64,000 bases of DNA from Anisus vortex (lineage: Eukaryota > Mollusca > Gastropoda > Planorbidae): assembly GCA_949126835.1 (NCBI GenBank), contig OX421506.1:23335301-23399300 (forward strand), given 5' to 3'. The notes beneath the pieces were generated by a model that was not told the DNA's origin, ran no database searches, and was given only the letters and a program-made list of their open reading frames with translations. The position numbers and the translations under genes are program-made. This document shows, piece after piece, positions 58,010 to 64,000 of this stretch; the stretch's first letter is position 1, and the number at the start of each line of letters is the position of its first letter.

Positions 58010-59130
58010 AAGAGAAGAAATGGTAAAATCCAAAGAGAAGAAATTGTAAAATCCAAAGAGAAGAAATTGTAAAATCCAAAGAGAAGAAATTGTAAAATCC
58101 AAAGAGAAGAAATTGTAAAATCCAAAGAGAAGAAATTGTAAAATCCAAAGAGAAGAAATTGTAAAATCCAAAGAGAAGAAATTGTAAAATCCAAAGAAAA
58201 GAAATTGTAGCCTAAAATCCAAAGAGAAGAAATTGTAAAATCCAAAGAGAAGAAATAGTAAAATCCAAAGAGAAGAAATTGCAAAAGTCAAAGAGAAGAA
58301 ATTGTAAAATACAATAAGAAGAAATTGTAAAATCCAAAGAGAAGAAATTGTAAAATCCAAAGAGAAGAAATTGTAAAATCCAAAGAGAAGAAATTGTAAA
58401 ATCCAAAGAGAAGAAATTGTAAAATCCAAAGAGAAGAAATTGTAAAATCCAAAGAGAAGAAATTGTAAAATCCAAAGAGAAGAAATTGTAAAATCCAAAG
58501 AAAAGAAATTGTAGCCTAAAATCCAAAGAGAAGAAATAGTAAAATCCAAAGAGAAGACATTGCAAAAGTCAAAGAGAAGAAATTGTAAAATACAATAAGA
58601 AGAAATTGTAAAATCCAAAGAGAAGAAATTGTAAAATCCAAAGAGAAGAAATTGTAAAATCCAAAGAGAAGAAATTGTAAAATCCAAAGAGAAGAAATGG
58701 TAAAATCCAAAGAGAAGAAATTGTAAAATCCAAAGAGAAGAAATTGTAAAATCCAAAGAGAAGAAATTGTAAAATCCAAAGAGAAGAAATTGTAAAATCC
58801 AAAGAGAAGAAATTGTAAAATCCAAAGAGAAGAAATTTTAGCCTAAAATCCAAAGAGAAGAAATTGTAAAATCCAAAGAGAAGAAATTTTAGCCTAAAAT
58901 CCAAAGAGAAGAAATTGTAAAATCCAAAGAGAAGAAATTTTAGCCTAAAATCCAAAGAGAAGAAATTGTAAAATCCAAAGAGAAGACATTGCAAAAGTCA
59001 AAGAGAAGAAATAGTTAAGGTCAAAGAAATGAAATTGTAAAAGGTCAAAGAGGATAAATTTAAAAGGTCAAAGAAAAGAAATTGTAAAATTATGTAATGT
59101 CAAATAGAAGTAATTGTACAAGTCAAAGGG
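58010..59130. repeat. 23-bp purine-rich tandem array with higher-order structure
   Basis: Unit GAAGAAATTGTAAAATCC + AAAGA (23 bp), about 45 copies, decaying after 59000. Variant blocks TAGCCTAAAATCC and TTGCAAAAGTCAAAG / AATACAATAAG recur about 300 bp apart (58207/58508). Because 23 is not a multiple of 3 and the unit has no minus-strand stop, all three minus frames stay open (up to 274 codons, FTISSLWILQFLLFGFYNFF): not genes. Confidence 0.95.
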
Positions 59131-59134
59131 AAGG

Positions 59135-59990
59135 AACTGCACACTACTGACTGGTAGCAATGCCACGAGTTGTACACTACGAAATAATTGCGGTGATCAT
59201 TATAAACATAACCAAATCACAGCACACACGAGGTGTAATTACATGTCGTGCTTGTTAGTTTTGATGACATTTTAGGCCTTGCCAACAGGGAGGGGGAAAC
59301 AAACTCTTTGTTTTTTTTATTGCGCACCGGCTGACTTACTCTCCCCTTGGCATCAAGTCCACACACACCGGGGCTGTAGTCATAATATAAACTTTTTAAA
59401 CAACACAGGGGCACATGTGTTTACGTTCGGAGAGAGTGCTCATGGGCGTATCCCATTGTTGGTCTACGTAAGCATTGGTTCTCTCCCCCCCCCCCCCAAG
59501 ATGTCTATGATGCAGCAGTGTAATTGTGGGGGAGGGCAGGAATGCTAGGTCACCCGTGCCCGTACGAACCTGGCACCTGGGCATTCCATGTTTTCTTTAA
59601 ATTAACAGTTACGACATCGTTGCCCGATGGGTACGGTTGGTACGGATTAATGAATGGTTACCCCTGGTACCAGTGCCAGCTGCTAATTTAAATCATTATC
59701 AAGTATACGATATGTATATGTGTATTTATAGCCAATCTACAATGAATATTTGTATTATGCGTTGTTTATGTGCATGTTCGTTCGAGATTAGAATTAACTA
59801 AAAAGAGGAGTTATATCCCTTGCTGTTTGACGTCGCACGCTTGCGGAAACTTGTATGTAAAACTGGTGTGGGTAAAGATTCCTCTGTAAGTGACGTCACA
59901 TCATAGAAAAAGATATAGCCAACTATTTTGGTTTCCTAATAGATCTATTTCCCTTTGTCTCAATCTATACTTTTTTTTTACAAGCTCAGA
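59135..59990. other. Unique sequence, no gene seen
   Basis: C12 at 59485; nothing else recognised. Confidence 0.4.
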
Positions 59991-59993
59991 AGT

Positions 59994-60194
59994 CAGGGGT
60001 CGCGATCTTTTGATAATAGTGTGCCAAAGTGGGATTTCTAATTCAATCAGCGTGCAAAGTCACCATGCTTTAAGCACTATATTTCTACAAGACGATACTT
60101 GAATAGTTTTTTTTTTTTAGAAATCATCCGCGTGCAATTGAAAATCGTTCTGCGTGCCTAGTCTGACACGCGTGCCGTAGGTTGCCGATCCCTG
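59994..60194 (+). mobile_element. hAT-like MITE
   Basis: CAGGGGTCGCGATCTTTTG ... CGTAGGTTGCCGATCCCTG with the full family body of 26367-26561. The 8-bp flanks no longer match well. Confidence 0.8.
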
Positions 60195-60199
60195 GCCTT

Positions 60200-61595
60200 A
60201 GTAGTAGGAAGAAGAACGTCGGTTTTAAAGAATGGTACTGGACCTTTACTAATGACGTCCGTCATTTCCTTTTTCGCCAGTATTCCACAAGTAGGGGCAA
60301 TGACTAAAATGATGAATTGGGTTTTTAAGGACATACATTTTGACTGCTGTTCTGAGGTCTGTGTCTCGAATCCATATGTTTCCTCCTGGATTATTTTCTT
60401 CAGTTCGTATCGTGAGTCTGTCCATTGCCTGGTGTGGACTTGCACATCTGTCGGACGGAATCTCGTAATTTGCTAATAAAAAAACACAAAAGTATTGGTT
60501 GTTGTTTTTTGGTTAATCAAACCATGAAGCTGATTGCAGAACTTGATCCATAGTGCTGAGTGAATTGTGTGGCCTAGCCTCAGCGCATACCAAACGTCCA
60601 GGGTACGAATCTGTACTTTTACCGGTTATGGATGGTGAAATAATATCACTTGTAAGAAGACCGTGTTGGCTGTTGACAGCGAGGATTAAAATCGTAGACG
60701 CAGTGTCGCCTGGACCTAGGTCATTTTACATATTGTCTAGTCGTATCATTTGGGCTTTTTTTGAGTCCCCAACTGGTTGTCCACCCACACAGGGAGACAA
60801 TGTCTGAGTGACTCGTTTTAAGTAGAAGGGTTGGTTTTGGGTGGGGGGAGGGGGAAGGGGCTTTATACCCGATACCCTCCTGGAGCGATAACAACGCGCC
60901 GTTAAACGACTATTCGAACTCTTGAACGTTTTTGAAATTTATATTGCCGTAGCAGTCTTCATTATTGTAAACGTATACATTTCTAAGCTCCCCCTCCCCT
61001 CCTTTTTTGTGTGGAAAATATCAACACTACTCATCTTTCGCTGGGGAGTATAGCCTACAGTAGCGGCCCCCCCCCCTCCCAATTCACACCTCTTTATCAC
61101 CCACTACACCTCACTGGTAAGTTGAACAATGTGAGATCCAGTATGTCCATCTCATAAGTGTGTGTGTGTGTCCGCATTGACGGGGGGGGGGGGCGCTTTT
61201 CAATTTAAATGTGACGATGGTCCGGAGGGGGGGGGGCTCCTTTCTCTAAATCACACAATGGCCCTGTCATCTCTCTAAATCACACAAGGGCCCTGTCCTC
61301 TCTCCGTTCATTTTGACTGGAATGTTAACAAGCATTTCTTTCTTTCTGAAAGAGGTTAGCTTTTTTTTCGTAAGGTGTCAGCATCCAGAAGATATTTGGT
61401 TTAACATTGGCAGTTGTTGCTTATTTTTTATATAAACTCCAGTCCGGACCCCTTTTAGAATATAATATATAACACAGCGAGTCGACGAGTTTTTGAAATA
61501 CCTCTACCGCGTTATACCGATGAAAACACTTTAAAAAATAATTTCACATTGAAATACAAAAGCATTTAAATTACCACTGATCCTTGAAGGGGGAG
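60200..61595. other. No gene seen; G/C-run-rich
   Basis: C and G runs at 61070, 61182, 61227; a duplicated ATCTCTCTAAATCACACAA segment (61240-61290). Confidence 0.4.
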
Positions 61596-61597
61596 GG

Positions 61598-62000
61598 GGG
61601 CAATAATCTTCTGTATAGAAGGGGCGTCTGTAACATATAAGGTAAGATAAATTCTCTTTCATCCCGACGTGTGGCACCCGGACATGGAATATGGGTTGCC
61701 TGAACAAATCAGGAAAGCCAACACCGTAGCATCATTTTAAAAAACCTAATGAAAATGCAAGACTACACCCAAAGCATTGTTATATATAATAATCGTCTGA
61801 GGCATCTGTGACATTTAAGATAAGATCGATTCTCCTTCTTCCCGAGTGTCACCCGGACATGGAATGGGTTGCCTGAACAAAACGTAGCATAATTTAAAAA
61901 CCTAATGAAAATGCAAGACTACACCCAAAGCATTGATAAGTGCACGAAAATAATTGTTTTCGGTATTTAAAAGGAGTATTTGTAACATATGAGATAATAT
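61598..62000 (+). mobile_element. Tandem LINE 3' ends (two and a half copies)
   Basis: CAATAATCTTCTGTATAG + AAGGGGCGTCTGTAAC; then GGACATGGAATATGGGTTGC to GCAAGACTACACCCAAAGC; then a second GGACATGGAATGGGTTGCC to GCAAGACTACACCCAAAGC, each followed by a GATAAGAT-type tail. Both share the non-consensus CTACACCCAAAGCATTG, so this is local duplication rather than independent insertion. Confidence 0.8.
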
Positions 62001-62167
62001 AGAATCCACAATGTCTCTTTTTTAAAAGAACCCGGAAACGCCATTGTCTACCTATAAACAAAGCAGCCGATAAACTTTAAAAATACATTAGACCTAGCTA
62101 TCCCTTCTGTTATACTGCCTTAAATGTTGTGATCACTAATTTTACAGCTTTTAGGTGTACTTATAAT

Positions 62168-62577
62168 CAGGGCTGTGGAGTCGGTAGATAATTAATGTTC
62201 CGACTCCGACTCCTCAGTTTCTTTTTACTTCCGACTCCCCGACTCCGACTCCTCTGTACAACACTATGAAAAGTATATTATTGCCGCTCCTAATTGTGCG
62301 TTGCGTGCCATATTGTGAGGCAGATGAATACCATGCTTCTTCACTGTCACTTGACGTGTTCGTTTTGCGGTTACGTGAGGCACTGCATGCACTGGTCTTT
62401 ATTCTTTCAGTTGAGAAGTCATTAATTATATTTTTTTGTGAATTGGGACATTTAAACTTGCTTGTTTTATAAAAAATCCAATCTAAATTTAGTCTGAGTA
62501 GTAGTTGGAGTCGGTGCATTGTTTGCCGACTTTTACGACTCCAGATACCCCAAATTTCCCCCGACTCCACAGCCCTG
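62168..62577. mobile_element. hAT-like non-autonomous element with perfect 17-bp TIRs and perfect 8-bp duplication
   Basis: CAGGGCTGTGGAGTCGG at 62168-62184, exact inverse complement at 62561-62577. CTTATAAT lies immediately outside both ends (62160-62167, 62578-62585). Internal CCGACTCCGACTCC subrepeats. No transposase motif in the 124-codon minus frame. Confidence 0.9.
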
Positions 62578-62933
62578 CTTATAATCATTTAAATACCGGT
62601 ATTATTAATAATAATAAAATTGAAACTTTATGATGAGTTTGGGCAGCCGTGCACATGGGTTTTTCAAAGTCATCTCTTTCTAACAAGAGTGGCATCTTGA
62701 CAACGACTTGAGAAGCATTCTCGTCTGCACTGCGACCTTGACATTGTAATTTTTGCTTTTTTTTCCCGCACCACACCCCAGTTTGAATTAACGGGTTATA
62801 GAAAACAGAAGAACATGGAGTTGTGTTATTTTGTCTGCCCCTCCATGTGTATTTGTACAATTCAGCTCTCCCGCCATGACAACCTAAAACCCTTTGACCC
62901 CATCCTTTCCCCCTATTTTTCTCCCCTTTAACA

Positions 62934-63127
62934 CAGTGGTTCCCGAATTGTGCTCAGCCGTACCCTGGGGGGAGCCGTTGCGTCTTTACTGAGCTCCGCA
63001 GAATATCACAATGGCTTTCATATTTTTCTTTATAGTTTTCGATTCCATGTGGTAAGATCTAGCGCCTTGGGAAAACATAAGGAAAACAAATCGGGGTTGC
63101 GAGACGGAAAAATGTAGAGAACCACTG
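62934..63127. mobile_element. hAT-like MITE (CAGTGGTTCCC...GAGAACCACTG)
   Basis: Inverted ends of about 9-11 bp. Flanking 8-mers CTTTAACA and CCACAACA only half match. Confidence 0.6.
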
Positions 63128-63534
63128 CCACAACACAGTCATTCTTTGTTTCAATTGAAAGTTGTTTTGTTGTTGTTTGGATTAAAGCAAAGGCAATCAA
63201 AAGGGACGCTTATGAAAACATTTCAAGCGCCGGGGCAATACATATTGATGGGTAATAAGATTTTCAATTTGGCAAGCGCACGTGTTTTAATCACCGGGCA
63301 TCTTTTTCTTTGTTTAAAGGAGATTTTTGAAATATAAAAAAATAGGGGGGGGGGTGCTACCAACTCTGCTGATTTGCCACTTTATTTTGTTATTTTAACC
63401 ACAGTTGGGAGGTTTGAGTGTGTGTGCATTTGGTTGAGGAAAGAGGTAATGCATTAAGCTCTTTCTCGAATAGAGAAAATTTCATTTCACTTTTTTTTAA
63501 AACAACTGGTCGTGAATTTGAGCCTCATACGGAC

Positions 63535-63625
63535 CTTATTTCTCTCTCTTTTTCTCTCACTCTCTCTCTCCTTCTCTCTCCATTATGTCTCTCTTCCGTT
63601 CTTTTACTCGCTCTCCGTTTCTCTC
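63535..63625. repeat. (CT)n-rich simple repeat
   Basis: Imperfect CTCTCT stretch; overlapping Ser/Leu-rich open frames are its translation. Confidence 0.85.
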
Positions 63626-64000
63626 ATTACGTCACGCCTTTGCACAGTATTCGTGTCGCGCATATTTAAAAAACAGGTTAGATTTGCGCATCAACTTTCT
63701 ACAGATTTTTACACAGGGGTTGTCTTCAAATGGTGCTGTCCGAGAAGGTGCATAGGGGGAGGGGCGGTCAGGAATGGGTGAGAGTGTCAGATGAAATTGA
63801 CATCAGATAAATATATATAGCCTATATATAAAAATTCTACATGCCTTTAGTCTTTCGAACTGTCGGGGTGTCGCAGATTGTATGGACAACATCGTCTTCC
63901 ATCCGTTTTTCTGTACTTCTTTCGGGCATCGCCTAGCTTCTTATGCATCTTATGCAACATTAAATATAAATGTATGCATTTTTTTCTTTTTTAATACAAA

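Noticed and set aside
57841..58994. Overlapping minus-strand open frames up to 274 codons (FTISSLWILQFLLFGFYNFF)
   Set aside because: Produced by the 23-bp array in all three frames; looks membrane-like only because the repeat encodes Phe/Leu.
62214..62588. 124-codon minus frame inside the hAT-like element
   Set aside because: It spans the terminal repeat and lacks any hAT dimerisation or zinc-finger motif; the element appears non-autonomous.

Overview
The window looks like animal nuclear DNA, most likely from a heterobranch gastropod (a planorbid snail such as Biomphalaria or Bulinus would fit). The reasons are AT-rich sequence, the frequent palindromic word TAGGCCTA, a tRNA-derived SINE present in about ten copies, snail-type LINE fragments, several cut-and-paste transposon remnants (mostly hAT-like MITEs), long poly-C/poly-G runs and large micro- and minisatellites. 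There are no bacterial operons, CRISPR arrays, rRNA genes or stand-alone tRNA genes. Species assignment is inference; no search was possible.

The only convincing host coding material is a tandem cluster of three small paralogous genes in the first 17 kb, all on the + strand. Each has a 25-nt coding exon ending in a phase-1 GTAAGT donor, and a second exon carrying the rest of the protein. Gene A shows only its second exon (979-1145); its first exon is presumably upstream of the window. Gene B is 6992-7016 joined to 9278-9531 (92 aa). Gene C is 14579-14603 joined to 16697-16821 (49 aa). Genes B and C begin MGCGQSA and MGCSQSA, a predicted N-myristoylation plus palmitoylation signal. The second exon is low-complexity: Gly/Lys/His-rich in A and C, and Gly/Gln/Tyr octapeptide repeats followed by a lysine-rich tail in B. 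The ORF calls miss the family because exon 1 is tiny and, in A and C, the longest open frame is the wrong one. I infer small membrane-tethered polybasic proteins of unknown function.

Region by region: 1-17 kb holds the cluster, interleaved with SINEs, LINE debris, hAT MITEs, a THAP-domain relic and a 1.6-kb GATA/GATG satellite. 17-29 kb is non-coding, with LINE 3' ends and MITEs. 29-33 kb is AT-rich, TAGGCCTA-dense unique sequence with no recognisable gene. 33-64 kb has more G/C runs and is either a long intron or intergenic; it holds a G-quadruplex-forming 62-bp minisatellite (41.4-42.2 kb), a 49-bp minisatellite (47.25-47.69 kb), a 23-bp array (58.0-59.1 kb), and more SINEs and MITEs, several with clear target-site duplications.

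The long open frames at 4646-6385 and 57841-58994 (minus strand) are repeat translations, not genes.
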